The notes under the pieces were generated by a model. It saw only the letters and a list, made by a program, of their open reading frames with translations. It searched no databases and was not told the DNA's origin. Below are positions 44,142 to 57,108 of a stretch of DNA of 64,000 nt, piece after piece; positions within the stretch are counted from its first letter, which is position 1; every line of letters begins with the position of its first letter. Position numbers and translations under genes: made by a program. This stretch comes from Paragordius varius. Lineage: Eukaryota > Nematomorpha. The DNA is taken from contig OZ176056.1 in assembly GCA_964247055.1 (NCBI GenBank), forward strand, positions 992,001 to 1,056,000. Direction: 5' to 3'.

Positions 44142-45795
44142 ATGCTTTTTTTGAAGCGAAAATTTTTAAAATTCCGACACGTAAAATTTAAATTGATAGC
44201 CCATTATTGCATTTATTTGTTCTTTCTTAATTTTCTCTTATATTATGTAAGTACCTTTATGTTAATTAATGTATAGATTTATATCTTTTCTCAATCAGAC
44301 AATACCACTCGGCATAAACTTGCTATCATAGTTCCATATCGAGATAGGTTTGAGGAATTAGCCATTTTCGTGCCACATATGCATGAATTTTTACGTAAAA
44401 CACGGTATCACGATTATAAAATTTTTATCATCAATCAAACGGACAAATTAAGGTATTTTATAGATAATGATATTAATTAAATATAAAATTTTGGGTTAAT
44501 ATATTTCGATTGCGAATTTTTATCACAATTGAAAACAACAAATCATAATAAAATAGATTTTTTATCGATATATTAGTTAGGCGTCGATGATTAGTAAATA
44601 TTTTATTATAATTATCATAATATTTTTATCTTACGTTTTATCTCCTTTTAGTTATGATTTTTTACTAAATATCTCTTTGGTTTCATGATTTAACCGCATT
44701 TTAAAGCGAAATTGACATCTATCCTTTTTACACGCGTTTTTTTAAAATTTTGCTTTAGACTCTTTGGAGATTAGATACGGTTTTTATAGAGAAATTGATC
44801 AGTTTTTTACTTATTTTTTAGATTTTTACATGTATGGTTTATTTACCCACAAGTTAATTGAAGAATTCTTTTTAAAATTTCTAATTTTTATGATTTAGAT
44901 TCAATCGAGCCCTATTAATAAATATTGGGGCAGTTATAAGTGGGATGCAAGGTTTCGATTATTTTGCAATGCATGATGTCGATTTATTACCCGATAATCG
45001 CCTCATTCCATATTCTTTTCCAGAAAATTTTGCAAATTATTCTGTTGTCGATGGAAATAAAAGTGTCGTTCTTCATTTAACACCAAGTGGTATTCACCCA
45101 AGATATGACTATCCGACATTTATTGGCGGTGTCCTTATTGTACCCCAAACTGTTTTTCAAAAGGTTGATTTTTATGCTCTTTAAAAAGAAACTTGAATTA
45201 AGTTTTAGTTATAATTTACTTTTTTGATTTTAAGTTTGGTTACTTTATTTTTAGATTTTGAGGTCCTTATCGTTATATCCGATCGTGTTTTAAAAGTTTT
45301 AATTATATATACCTTTCTTACAGATTTTAATTTGAGTATGCTCGAATATATGTTGATATTTTATTTTAAAATTGGAATATGGAAATATACTGAGGTCAAT
45401 ATGTTTGAAAAAGGTTTTTTTCTTATATAAAACATTTTTGTCTAAGGTAACCATTTATTTCTTATCACTAATTCAAAAAATTATATTTTTGATTACAGAT
45501 AAATAAAAAATATAAGGCCCAAAATATCTTGAAGCTATAATCAACTAAAATTTTAACATCTTCAAATTTTACATACAAGCCAATTAAGTTAATTTTTTCA
45601 ATTTAAATTATTTTAAAAATAACATATTAATAAAAACACAATTTTTTGTCTTAAATATTTTATTTTTTTGCATAATTAACTTTTTTTACAGTACATAGCA
45701 AGCTCATTTATTTAAAGGCAAATATTTATTTATTAGCATTTTATTTAGCATGTTGATATTAAAATGACAAATGTAATTGATAATTGTATTTGTTT

Positions 45796-45831
<36 letters not shown>

Positions 45832-47860
45832 CCTTATCAAATTTTTTAACGCATTGGTTAAGTAATAAATTAATATATTAAATAAATAAAATATTACATA
45901 AAATATTTATAGCGAATTTTTTAACATATTAAAAAATATGTTTCTAATTGGAATTATTGTAAAAAAACCATTTTACATAAAAAATTAAAACATTGTTTTG
46001 TTTTAAATGCCCTAACTAAATTCTATAAAGTAGTTTTTTTACATCGAAATAAGCTTTATAACACGGCTGCCCAACTCAAATACTTTTGCGGATTACTTTT
46101 ATAATATATTACCTTTTTAAAAAAAATAATTTTAAGCCTCCTTTATTTTCAAAATAATCGTACAATTTTGATTGTAATAAAACAATTTTTTAGTTTTAAA
46201 GACCATTTTTGCGTAAAACAAGTGTTCTTTTGCTATAAAACATATTTTTTTTGATTATAAAAAATTAAAAGAAATCTTTTAAAATCCAAATTAGATCAGG
46301 TGATGTCGCCATAATTTTTTTTGGGTAACCCTTTGATAGTACCATTATCAACCCAAATATTTATGAGATCGGAATATAAATGTAATTTTTATGAATTTCA
46401 TTAAAAAAATTTAAAAAAAAATTTTATTTAAATTTTTTGTAAAATTCATCAGGTAAATGGGATGTCGAATCGATATTGGGGTTGGGGAATGGAAGATGAT
46501 GAATTTTATGTCAGACTCTCAGATGCCAATATAAAGATTCGAAATATTTTAGAACCGACATTTAACATTACGACTGGGAAAAACACTTTTAAACACATTC
46601 ACGATAAAGTTAAAAGACCCCGGGATTTACATATGACGAAACGTCAAAGAGAGGTTTATTTTACATGAAAAAAAAAGTTTTTTATATATATAGAGTTTTA
46701 GAGAATTTTTTTGCTTTAAGAGTAGTATAAATTTCTAAATAATGCGAAATAAGGAATAGAAATGTTCAATTTATATTTCCACCAATGTTAGTACATGAGT
46801 TCATATAAAAATATTGACTTTGAATAAGCGTTTTAACATTAAAACTATGAATTTTTTTTAGGTATAATTGGTATACTTTTTTCAATATCATATTATTTTA
46901 AATTTACATTATTCTATTTTAAATGGCATGCAAAGCCAATATTTTAATTTTTCTTGTGTTAAAATGCGAGTTTAAGACAAAGGATTAATAAATTACTATT
47001 TTATATAATTATATAAGCCTTTTAAATTTTATATACCATTTACAATTCAACACCCTTGAATAATTCAAATTCACTCTTGAACAATTCAAAAACCCTAAAA
47101 ATAAATTATGTGTTTTCGGGCATTAATATAACTTAGTAATATGAAATATATCATTATATCTTAATTTATTATTTTTTTACAATTATCTTAGTATTAAACA
47201 AAATTTCATTTTTTTAAAACTATAGATAAATTTTTAAAAAACACTTTTTTAGGGTGAATTTGAGTTGTTCAAGGGGCCTGAATTTAAAGTGAAATAATAT
47301 ATACCACATACAGTTTGAATTCACCCTTTAACAATTTAAAACCCTTGAACCTTCGAATTAAAATAAATTATTCGTTTTTTAAGATTAAAAATTACCTTTT
47401 TTTTTAATATTTTTAAAACATCAAATTCTGTTTAAAATAATCTAATGGTAAAAAATAATAAACTATCTTGTAAAAATATATTTCATATTAATGATGAGTT
47501 ATATTATCCCAAAAACACATAATTTATTAGGGTGAATTTGAAATGTTCAAGGGTAAATTTGAATTGTTCAAGGGGGCGTGAATTTAAAGTCTAAATAATA
47601 TATTATATAATTTACCTTATTATAAAATTTTACACGATAAAAAAACCATTAATTAGATTGCACATCAAAGAGATCGTAAAACAGGCCTTAAAACCATTCA
47701 TGGAATGTATCACATAGAGAAAATGACTGAAAAGTATATATTGTCATCATCAAATAGACATTATAAAACATCATATCCATACACTGCCGTTAATGTTAAA
47801 TTAATTTGCGATTATTTGGAAACGCCTTGGTGTAATGCTAGTCTACCCCTATATCATTAA
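44142..47860 (+). CDS. B4GALT7: Xylosylprotein beta-1,4-galactosyltransferase 7
   Basis: Exons 44142-44246, 44277-44452, 44899-45163, 46453-46653, 47657-47860; 951 nt, 316 aa (human 327). The enzyme adds the first galactose to xylose in the glycosaminoglycan-protein linker, in the Golgi lumen, using UDP-galactose and manganese. Seen: a short basic cytoplasmic head (MLFLKRKFLKFRHVKFK), one signal-anchor membrane segment (about 19-35), then HKLAIIVPYRDRFEEL; INQTDKLRFNRALLINIG; the metal-binding DVD at 120-122 in MHDVDLLP; the family signature GMSNRYWGWGMEDDEF (about 185-200) with catalytic acidic residues; and HDKVKRPRD. The C-terminus has the conserved Cys-bearing TPWCNASL end. Intron 1 is only 30 nt. 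It is head-to-head with PRMT3. Intron 4 (46654-47656) holds two MITE copies. Confidence 0.96.
44247..44276 (+). other. 30-nt micro-intron in B4GALT7
   Basis: GTAAGT donor at 44247 and TATAG acceptor ending at 44276. Without removing it the frame continues into VST and then fails to join the homologous HKLAIIVP segment without a stop. With removal the frame is phase 0 on both sides and the total CDS is a multiple of three. An alternative acceptor CAG before 44300 gives a premature stop. Confidence 0.75.
45799..45830. repeat. TA microsatellite
   Basis: Alternating TA tract in the large B4GALT7 intron 3 (45164-46452), which otherwise shows no feature. Confidence 0.9.
47034..47600. repeat. Two adjacent GAATTTGAATTGTT-family MITE copies
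   Basis: The first copy begins TACCATTTACAATTCAACACCC at 47034 and ends near 47300 after GGGTGAATTTGAGTTGTTC. The second runs from about 47305 to 47600. Both right arms end with the shared tail GAATTTAAAGT, a variant not seen in the other copies, which suggests local duplication. Both lie in B4GALT7 intron 4. Confidence 0.65.
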
Positions 47861-49054
47861 AATTTCAATATTTTTTTTCTGATTTAAATAGTATGCATTT
47901 AAATGGTTCCTTATTTCAAACTTTCCATAAATTTGCACAACAGTAGTGTATGGAAAAAAATAACAAAATGATGAATAAACAATTGTATCCATTCTTTTTT
48001 CCATACATTACTGTGTTGTAAATCGCCCAGGAACTATTATAATGCATACTGTATATATATATAGCTTTTTAATATTTAAAATTGAAAAAATTGAGAAAAA
48101 TATGTATAAAAGTTTTTGAGTTAAAAAATATTATAAGAAGAGTTTTAAAACAAAAAAATAGTTAAAAGATTGTGGATTAATTTTATTTTAGTTTTTTACG
48201 ATATATAAAATTTATTAAAAGGGTATTTTTATATAGAGGGTTAAATCAATTACATTTGAATATTTTAAAGGTATGGTTGATTTTATTAAATAAAGAAATT
48301 TTAATTTTTCAATTTGCTGTATTTTAATATTTTACAAAATAAAATGGTTTGTAAATATTGGGTTTTTAGCTAAAATAATTTTATAGAAATATATTTAAAA
48401 TAAAAAAATTACAAAAATAAGAATAAGGAAAAATTACGGTGATCTCGATTATTTGAAACATTTTTATTGTTTTTCATATGCATTCAAAACAAATCAAATC
48501 AAAGGTATCCAAAAATACGCAAAATTATTTTTATATAATGTATATATGATTTTATTTTATTGTATTATATTTTATTATATATATAATGTAATAAATATAG
48601 ATATAAATATATTAATATAAAGGCAAGGTTATTTTTAAGTAAATCATTCTTATGATTAATTATATAAATACATAAATGAGTTATGTTAATTTTTTTGTCT
48701 AAAAAATGTCTTTGAAAATTGCATGTCATTATTTATTAGATAATATAATATTATTTGAACGTTAGTATATTTGAGTTAATTACAGGTGTAAAAAATATTT
48801 TTACGTAGATTAAAATAAAATTATTTTTATTAACCGTAATTAACATTTTGAAGCTAAAAAAACCTCAAAATTTTTTTTTGATGAAAAGGTTAATATAGTA
48901 ATATTACAATAGATACAACGATATAAATCAATTTTAATATCGATTAATTATCCAATAAATTTATTAAATAAGCAAATTTTTCAAAATATAACATAGCATT
49001 ATTAAATAATAATTTGCTAAAAATAATTATAAATTATATTAAATTTATAAAATT
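47861..49054. other. Convergent intergenic spacer between B4GALT7 and TOLLIP
   Basis: No coding exon seen. A short TATAGTTGG-group MITE piece lies at 47935-48031, with CAGTAGTGTATGG against CCATACATTACTGTG. The rest is extremely AT-rich and holds the 3' UTRs of the two converging genes. Confidence 0.5.
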
Positions 49055-52000
49055 TTATTCATTAAGAGCTAACAAAGCGTTTATAGTTTTATCCAAATCA
49101 TGGCTATTATTCTCATAAACACTTTCCAAAATTTCAGCATCTAAATGAGAAAATAGCTCTGATAATTCTTGCATATGTTTTTGACGTGTATTTTCATCTA
49201 TTTACATATCGAATTCTTTAAAAATGGATTTTACTGAAAAACTATTAAAGTGAAATATAATTAATTTGGTCATTTTTTAGTTAAATTTAATTGATTTATG
49301 TAAATGAAAATTGAAATTTATGGAAAAAAACGTTGAAAATTCAAGACAAATACTCAAAAAAACCGTTGAACTCTACTTGATTCATTTAAATAAAACTCTA
49401 ATGTTTCAAATTGGAAATTATAGAATAGAGATGTATATTGGTAACACAATCAATTATCTATTTTACAATCATAATTAAATAATTTTACAAGATAAAAGTT
49501 AAAAAAGTATGATTATTTTAAAGAATATTAGTTTTGATAATTTTTTACGCTTTTTCGCATGATTTCAATTTTGACTATACAATTATAAGCGTGAAAAAAC
49601 TCTAGTTAAAAACAATCATATTTTATAATTTTCTTTCTCTAATAAACTTTTCAATTTATGTTAATTCTAACACTTTTCACCAATATATTACATATCTATT
49701 CCTTGTTTTGCATCTCAAAAACAATAAAATATGTTTAAAAATGGTAAGGATAAAAAGTATTGTTAACATTTATGAAAAAATATATAGTAACTCTTCATGT
49801 GAATCCGAATCAAATATTTTTTTAGAAAAATAAATTATTTATAATTAAAAAAATTATTCAATTAAGTCTTTGGTATTTCTAAAACAGAGTTGGGCATCTT
49901 TGTAGTGATAAAGTTTAAGTCAAATATAGAAATTACAGTAAAAATTAAAATTATACGGACAAAACGTTAAAAAAACAATTATTTATTTTCAAAAGACAAT
50001 CAATCATACTTTTAAAACCTTTATTTTCCCTCAATTACATAAAATATATATTTGATTATGTTACAATTTTAGCATGTATGTCTTACTTTGGATTTAAAAC
50101 AATAAGTTAAGTTATATTGAAAAATATCAAGTTTTAAGTACAGCCGTCTTTAACAAAGTATTTCTCTTTATATTTTTATGTTTTGTCTGTATAATTTCAA
50201 TTTTTACCATTTAATAACCTAAAAATAATTAAATATATCAATAAATAATTTATTAACAATTATATTTTTTATAAAAAATTACCAACGATTGATGGAGAGT
50301 TTAGTAAATTTGGGGCGTTTTGAGGATTTATAACAGTAGTTGAGTTTACATTATTTGGCTAAAATAAAAAAATAGATTAAAACAAATGAAAATATTTAAA
50401 TATATAACATTATAAATATTGGGTAGTTACAGACCAATCAATTAAACAATTTTGACTCAAAAACTTTTAAACATTTCACAATTCAATTAAGTTCAAAATT
50501 ATTTCTGCCTGGATTATTTGATTCACTTTTGCAAAAAATAATTACATATGCATTAAATTATATCTAATAAAAATATATTTTTAATATAATCTAACTCTTA
50601 CACATCTAAAAATAGCTTCTAAAGTTGAAATTTATTTTGTGTTTATTATCACACATAAGGACATAATAATATCTTTGCATGCTATATTTGAAGTTAAGAT
50701 ATATTAACGGCAGTTTATTAAATTTCTACACTAAAAGATCTCATTGTTTTAACAGAAAAGGTTTTAAAATCATCCATATATAAAAATCAGATACACGGTT
50801 TTTTTGCCTAAAAAAGTATTAGATATTTCCATTATAGCATTTTAAAACAAACAACTATATTTCCCATTTTATTCAAACTAAAAATATTTTTACGATATTT
50901 ATTTTGTATAACTTAATTTATAAAATGCATGAGTTAAATTTAAATTCTAAAAAATTTTATAAAACAAAATTACTCTAAAAGATAAAATAATTCTTATAGT
51001 TCCGATAATTTCTGAATTTGTGGGGGAACGCAATTCGACCCAGACATCAGATTGAATGCCTTCATAAACGCTATTGGGTATGCCGTAAGTTCCAACCCCA
51101 ATTATTTCATCTTTTGTGAATGATCTCTATTATTCAATTGAGATATATACCATTTACATTTCAAATTCACCCTTGAACATGTCAAATTCACCCTAAAATA
51201 AATTATGTGTTTTATTTAAGATTAAAAATTACCTCTATTTTTTATATTTTTAAAAAAAGAAATTTACGTTTAAACTAAAAATAATACTGAAAAAATAATA
51301 AACTAAACCATAAAAATGTATTTCATATTTATGATGAGTTATTTAAGCCCGAAAACACATAATTTATTTTTAGGGTGAATTTGAATTGTAAAGGGTGAAT
51401 TTAAATTGTTCAAAGGTGAATTTAAATTGTCCAAGGGTGAATTTAAATTGTAAATGGTATAAACAATAAAAGTTTTAATAATATAGACAACAGGTGAAAA
51501 CTAAAATACAAATAATGTTTAATTTTTTATATAACACATCTAGGTTACATTGGCATTAAAGCATATCATTTAAATTACCAAATGGAGATTATAGATATAA
51601 ATTGGTAATAAAGTCTATTATGTTATGTATTAAAAATATAATTATACAGTTTATGTAGGAGTTTTAAAAAGTATTGTCGTTTTTTAAAACTTTTTAAAGT
51701 TTTACTTTTCTCTGTAGAAACCCAAATATATAGATATATATATATATTTGCAGTTACACTTCATTAGCTCTTGGGTTGTTCAACCTTAAAAAATATGTAA
51801 GGAATCAAAACCATGGCAAAATTTTGCACTTATATAACATTAATAAATCAAAATATATAAAAAAATTTTATTCAAAAATACTTGATATTACTTATTTGAA
51901 ACTAAAACCGAAAGGTAAAAATTTAGTCAACGTGACATATGTGCAATGGTAAAATTGAAAAATAATACAAAAACACCGCTTTTTTATTTCTATTAATGTT

Positions 52001-53057
52001 AGATCTAATTTATATATAAAATCTCTAATTTTACCCTTAAAAATAAATAAAGACGATATTTTGCAAAAATATTGTAAAATGAAAATGGCGTCCAAGTAGT
52101 TTGACATGGAGCTTTTTTCAAAACAAAAATTTATTTAGTTTTGGCGTGTTTATATGATTTTTATTAGGATAGAAGCATATATTTAAATTGAGACCGTTTG
52201 ATTCAAAAGTTTCTTAAAACTAACTGAAATTAAGTCTGGGGTATTTAGATACCCCAATTTGAATTGAAGTGTTCGTTTTATTCAAAAAATTTTTTAAAAA
52301 ATTTAAAATTTGAAAAACATCTCAAATCTTTGGCCATCATTTTTTTATTTTTTTAAAGGTGTACAAACTGTCAAAAGGCAAGTGTATTTTAGCGTTAAAA
52401 ATTAATTTTTAACAATAAAATGCTGTTGACATGCTTTTCAGCGAATCAATAATTAATTATGTTAATATCAGCTGTTTGTTTCAAGATTTGGGATTTACAA
52501 AAATTCACTTAAAACTTACAAAATTGTAATAATAAATGATATTTGCATAAAGTTTATTTAAATAGATATATTACAAAAATTTTATCATAAATTAAGGTAA
52601 CAATTTAAAGATTGTGTTAAACTCAAAATGCAGTTAGCTAAAAATTTAAATGGTTTTGACGTGCTATAGATATCTATAATATACTTCATCGTAGATTTCA
52701 ACGCGCATTTCCGAAATTTTGTGCGTTAAATTGCAAAACATGGTTTGATTTCATGTTGGATGCGTGGAGCCGTTAAAATCTGTAGCCGTTTCAAAACCCA
52801 AATAGTTATTTGGTCCTAAAAACACTTTAACATATGGATCCATTCGAATAAAAGAAATCCCAAAAGGACTCACATTTTTAGTTATATTAGCCTTAAAAAA
52901 CATTTAAAGCATTAAAAACCTCACATACAGTTATATCTAAAGTCCCAATAAAAGGCAAAATATTAGGAACTAAAGATTCTTCATACTGGAGAGTTCTTGC
53001 AAGACTTTCATCTAAATTGGTTTGATTATTGGTAGCGTTAATATCAGAAGTTTGAGT
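49055..53057 (-). CDS. TOLLIP: Toll-interacting protein (C2 plus CUE adaptor), first exon not found, one in-frame TGA
   Basis: Minus-strand exons 53057-52920, 52891-52685, 51126-50974, 50358-50283, 49197-49055; 717 nt, 238 residues plus stop. The phases close. The amino end is missing: the first exon shown starts in phase 0 at an acceptor, with no ATG. Human TOLLIP is 274 aa. TOLLIP is an endosomal adaptor that binds phosphoinositides through C2 and ubiquitin through CUE, and damps Toll/IL-1 signalling. Seen: C2 start GTLDITVCEANITKN; MDPYVKVFLG; RVEIYDERSFTKDEIIG; DVWVELRSP; an Asn/Pro linker exon; C-terminal CUE helices MQELSELFSHLDAEILESVY with NALLALNE. At 52751-52753 the codon for the conserved C2 Trp (NPRW in human) is TGA. 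The open frame on both sides argues against a long-dead pseudogene. Confidence 0.85.
49936..50210. repeat. MITE with CAGTAAAA termini (copy)
   Basis: Starts CAGTAAAAATTAAAATTATACGG after TA and ends near TATAATTTCAATTTTTACCA. The inner arms contain AAAGACAATCAATCATACTT. It lies between the last two TOLLIP exons. Confidence 0.65.
51148..51459. repeat. Inverted-repeat MITE, GAATTTGAATTGTT family (best-preserved copy)
   Basis: Complete ends TACCATTTACATTTC and GTAAATGGTA. The left arm carries two AAATTCACCCT units and the right arm four GGTGAATTTRAATTGT units, so the arms differ in unit number. The core has AATTATGTGTTTT and AAAACACATAATT as an inverted pair. It starts 22 bp upstream of a TOLLIP exon. 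Confidence 0.75.
51756..52271. repeat. Palindrome-ended MITE (TACCCC family)
   Basis: The left part is eroded (TACACTTCATTAGC). The interior AATGGCGTCCAAGTAG and the right end GTCTGGGGTATTTAGATACC then CAATTTGAATTGAAGTGTT match the copies at 11484-12645. Intronic in TOLLIP. Confidence 0.65.
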
Positions 53058-53203
53058 CTAAAAAAATTGTACAATGACAATGACAATAACACGGGGTGCA
53101 CCCCTTTTTACAATTGGTGAACCAATTGTCAGAGTACCGTGAGCTATATAAGTATTTGGAAAAAACCTTTTAAAATTTTTTCTAATAAAATTTTTATGAT
53201 TGC

Positions 53204-53236
<33 letters not shown>

Positions 53237-56200
53237 TAAAATACTATTATGATAAATTTTTTACTGTAGGTTAGTGTTATTAAATTATTATATTAGAAAT
53301 AAAAAGGAATTAAAAAAAATACCGTACATAACCTGCGCTTTGGAAAGGACATTATTGTTTGATTTTTGGAACAGAGGTTTGATATTAATAGAGTTGTTGA
53401 TAAGTGACAAGTTTTAATTAAATGAAACGTTAACGACAAAAAACAATTATGATTTAACCGAGCAGACGATAACCCAAATAAAATTTATAAGAATATATGA
53501 TTAAAAGATTATTAAAAATATAATTTAATAGAAAAGGGTACTTATCTTTGATTTTCCTGTGGCATAGGTACTGTTCCCCTAAACAACTGAAGTTTTACCA
53601 GTGACTCAACTTTTATAATAAAAGAATTCATTTCCGAGTATCGAAAAACTTCATCAGGGTAATAAGCCTCTTTGGATTGCACTCTTTACAAATAAGGAAT
53701 CATCCATATCCTTGATGGTTCTGGTGTGTTCTTCTAATATCCAAAAGGCAGACGATTTCGACCGAATCGCGAAAAGTTAAAAAAATTGTACAAAAAAATA
53801 CTCCAACGTCCATATGGAGTTGTGCATTTGCAGGAAAATAATATGTTTATAAATATTTTTATTTTTAACATTTTAAACCTTAACACATTTTTATCAATTT
53901 ATTTAAAAAGCGGGTAAATGTATTTTTGAAAAACTATATTAAGGTCTAGTTTTTCGCCTTTTGGAATGAATTCCTATTGAAAAAATTATTAAAATATTAA
54001 TTCACCCCATAATATGTATGTATATATATTAATGTATGTATGAAATGTGTTTCGCATCATTGACTATTCCGAATTTTGTGAAATATTGAGGCCTAAAATA
54101 AAAATATTATTGATTCTTCATGATTCCTTACTTTTTGTTTGGGTGGTTACGCTCAACTTATTATAATATGTAAATTTCACCATATGCCACTATATATTTT
54201 AGGTGCAATATTCAAATATATCAATTGAAAACTTTATAAAATCGGCCATCTCTAGTGGTATTTAATAAATACTTCTTCAGCCATTGGTATATAACCAATT
54301 TATATCCCAGTGTTATGACATTCTTAATTAATATTAAAATAAATTTTTATTTCGGTAAATTAAATTCTGATGTGATCTGAACACTTTTAGGGGCATCAAT
54401 TCAATGAATGTTTAAATGTATGAATTCACTTCCTTATATTTTTATTATTGGAGACATGGATATAGTTTCCCACCTCAGTTAAGGTTGATAGCTAGTTGTC
54501 TTAAAAGTTGTTTTAGTTAAAATTAATTATTGTACACTCTTCCTTTGATAAATATAAAAAACTAATAGTCACAGATTTTCAACTTCCATAATCGAAATTT
54601 GTATAGCTCCAAAACATGATAGAAGCCAACAAATGGTATTAAAATCAATAGCTGTGTAATTTAATTGATAATTATATATATTTTTCAAGCATAACACTAC
54701 ATTTTCTATTGACTTTTTGTCCTTCACATATTGGAGTAGTTTTATATCCCATTATCTTTTTTACTTTAGTGAAAATTTTAGTTATTAAGTAAAAAAGCTT
54801 ATATTTTTACAGTGACTTCTAGAGACAAAAATTAGGACAGCTTCGAAACACGTCTGAAACAAACAGCTGATATGAAAATCAAAATATATAATTTTTCTGG
54901 TAAAATGTAGCCTGAACATTTTAAAGTTAATTATTTACATTTTCTAACCTTAATATAAATTAATTTGCCTGAGGCATTAGCGTTAAAAAATTTTAGAATC
55001 AAAAGGGCGGAAAAAGTTTAAGATGTAGATTTTACAATTTTACATTTTTTGAAAAGTTTTTTATGCGCCTAAAAAGCTAAAAAAAGCATATTTTTATCGG
55101 CTTAATACGTTAAATACTTTTTAAGATATTCGAATTTCAAATTTTTCTGGATTGAAAAACTACTTTAAAAGATAATGGAGAGTTAATACACATATATTTA
55201 GCGATTTAAATAAAGAAAAAAATTGACGGTCAAATTGAGATGAGGATTTTTTACAAACTTTTAAAATTTCTGCTGAGCCTAAAATATAAAGAAAGCATAT
55301 TTTTAAGTTTGGCCTAATGGTAAAATTATATTTTAGGATAATTAAGTTTTAAGGCGGTAAACTACCCCCAATAGGTCAAGTGGTAAATGCAAGCTTTTGG
55401 TAGGTATACTACGAGCGCATACCCATATTGATATTTTTAAGTCATAGTTATATTTTTGGATTAAAAATATGCTGCACGTAAAAAGTAAAAATTTTATTAT
55501 TTAATGTCTGGAATATTGTAAAAGGTATTTTATCCAATTTTACCTTTGAAACTTATGTTACTGATAAATAGAGTGGAAAAGTTACAACAAAAATTGATAT
55601 ACGGACAAAACTTAAAAATATAAAAAAAATTTTTTTTATAAAAGACATTCATACTTTTTCTATCTTGATTGTTAATTTAAATCATTGTTTAAATAAAATT
55701 AAGATAGAGATTAGGACAATCAATTATATAATTTATAAAGGAAAATAGATTTAAAAAAAGGTTGTCTTTTTAAAAAATTTATTGTGTTTATAGTTATACT
55801 TTTTCGCATGATTTCAGTTTTACTGTAATTGACAAAAAAATTTAACGATTTATTTGAGTAAATTGATAAGTTGTAAGAATTATTTAAATAACAAAAACTA
55901 TTCTACCGCGTACTGATTCTCTAGCTCTCATAAAAATAACTAACACATATATCAAAAAAACCAAAGAAGTTTTACTACAAAACCTATGAAAAACACCAAG
56001 GATTTTAAAATTGTAAAGAAAAAGCAAATACTTGCGAATAAAAAGCATGTCAATTTTTTCGCCAGAAATATCCGCAAAAAAATGACTGCTTGTTTTAACA
56101 TAAAATTTTTAAAAAAAGAGTTGAGAAGAAAACGCATGGATATTTTAATTCTTTTTTATTTCAAAGTGTATTGGAAATTTTTAATGTAACAAATAAAATT

Positions 56201-56842
56201 AAAATTAATCGTTTGCATATGGAATTCTTAACTATTTGAAAACAATATTTTAATTTTATTAACTAATTTCAGCATTAATTTTACATGATTAAAAGTCGGG
56301 ATAACCAATATTGTTATATAATTTATTTAGCAAAATGTTTTAACCACTGTATGCTAGAAATATATCAATAGAATAACGATTTTATTAAAAATTATTATTT
56401 TGATACGAAGATAAATTTTACCTTAGCGTATGGTAAAAAACAACAAATGGTATAAATTAAACAATTTTTTCCTAATTTTAACATTTTGGTTTATATGATT
56501 TATGGACAACCTTTTTTTATACCATACGCTACTGTATTTCATAGGTTTTATGAATTATTTTTTTAAACGTATTATTATTTCAATTCACCTTCAAAAAAAC
56601 TTTTTCGTTAATTAACTTTTCGCACACGCATCAAAATTGTGTGCATATGCACAATTAAAAACACCCCATACACCTTTAAGCTATTATTATAAAAACTACA
56701 CTAATTTTTCAAAATCAATGAATAATGCATAGAAATATTCATAGATATATATTATTGTAAAAATTAACATTAAGGGTAACATATGAGAAATGTATAAAAT
56801 ATCGATATATAAAAGGGTTTCTAATACATAATTTATACAACA
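53058..56842. other. Spacer between TOLLIP and SOUL genes; first TOLLIP exon presumably here
   Basis: It should contain the TOLLIP first exon (minus) and the promoters of both divergent genes. A TA tract is at about 53213-53236. The minus-strand stretch 53790-53570 is less AT-rich and has broken open frames (for example FLICKECNPKRLIT) that could be a transposase relic or part of an exon; unresolved. A CAGTAAAA-family MITE lies near 55575-55830, and a TATAGTTGG-group piece at 56425-56535. Confidence 0.4.
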
Positions 56843-57068
56843 ATGCCCTACCCAAACATTATATTCTCTATATTAATTATATCTATAATTCAATATTTCA
56901 GCAAGACAAATGTATTCCTTCATGCACAATTCCTAAGGTACGGAAGTATTTTTTTTTAAAATTGAAAATTTGTTTTAGCTTTAATATCAAACAAGTAATG
57001 TTTTTTAATTTCTCGCGATATCATATATTATGAGCTTAATTTTAACACAAAGGCATTCGTCCTTTAGC

Positions 57069-57108
<40 letters not shown>

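Noticed and set aside
48500-48800. Palindromic TA-rich cluster as an origin or matrix-attachment element
   Set aside because: The whole window is equally AT-rich, so the base composition carries no information.
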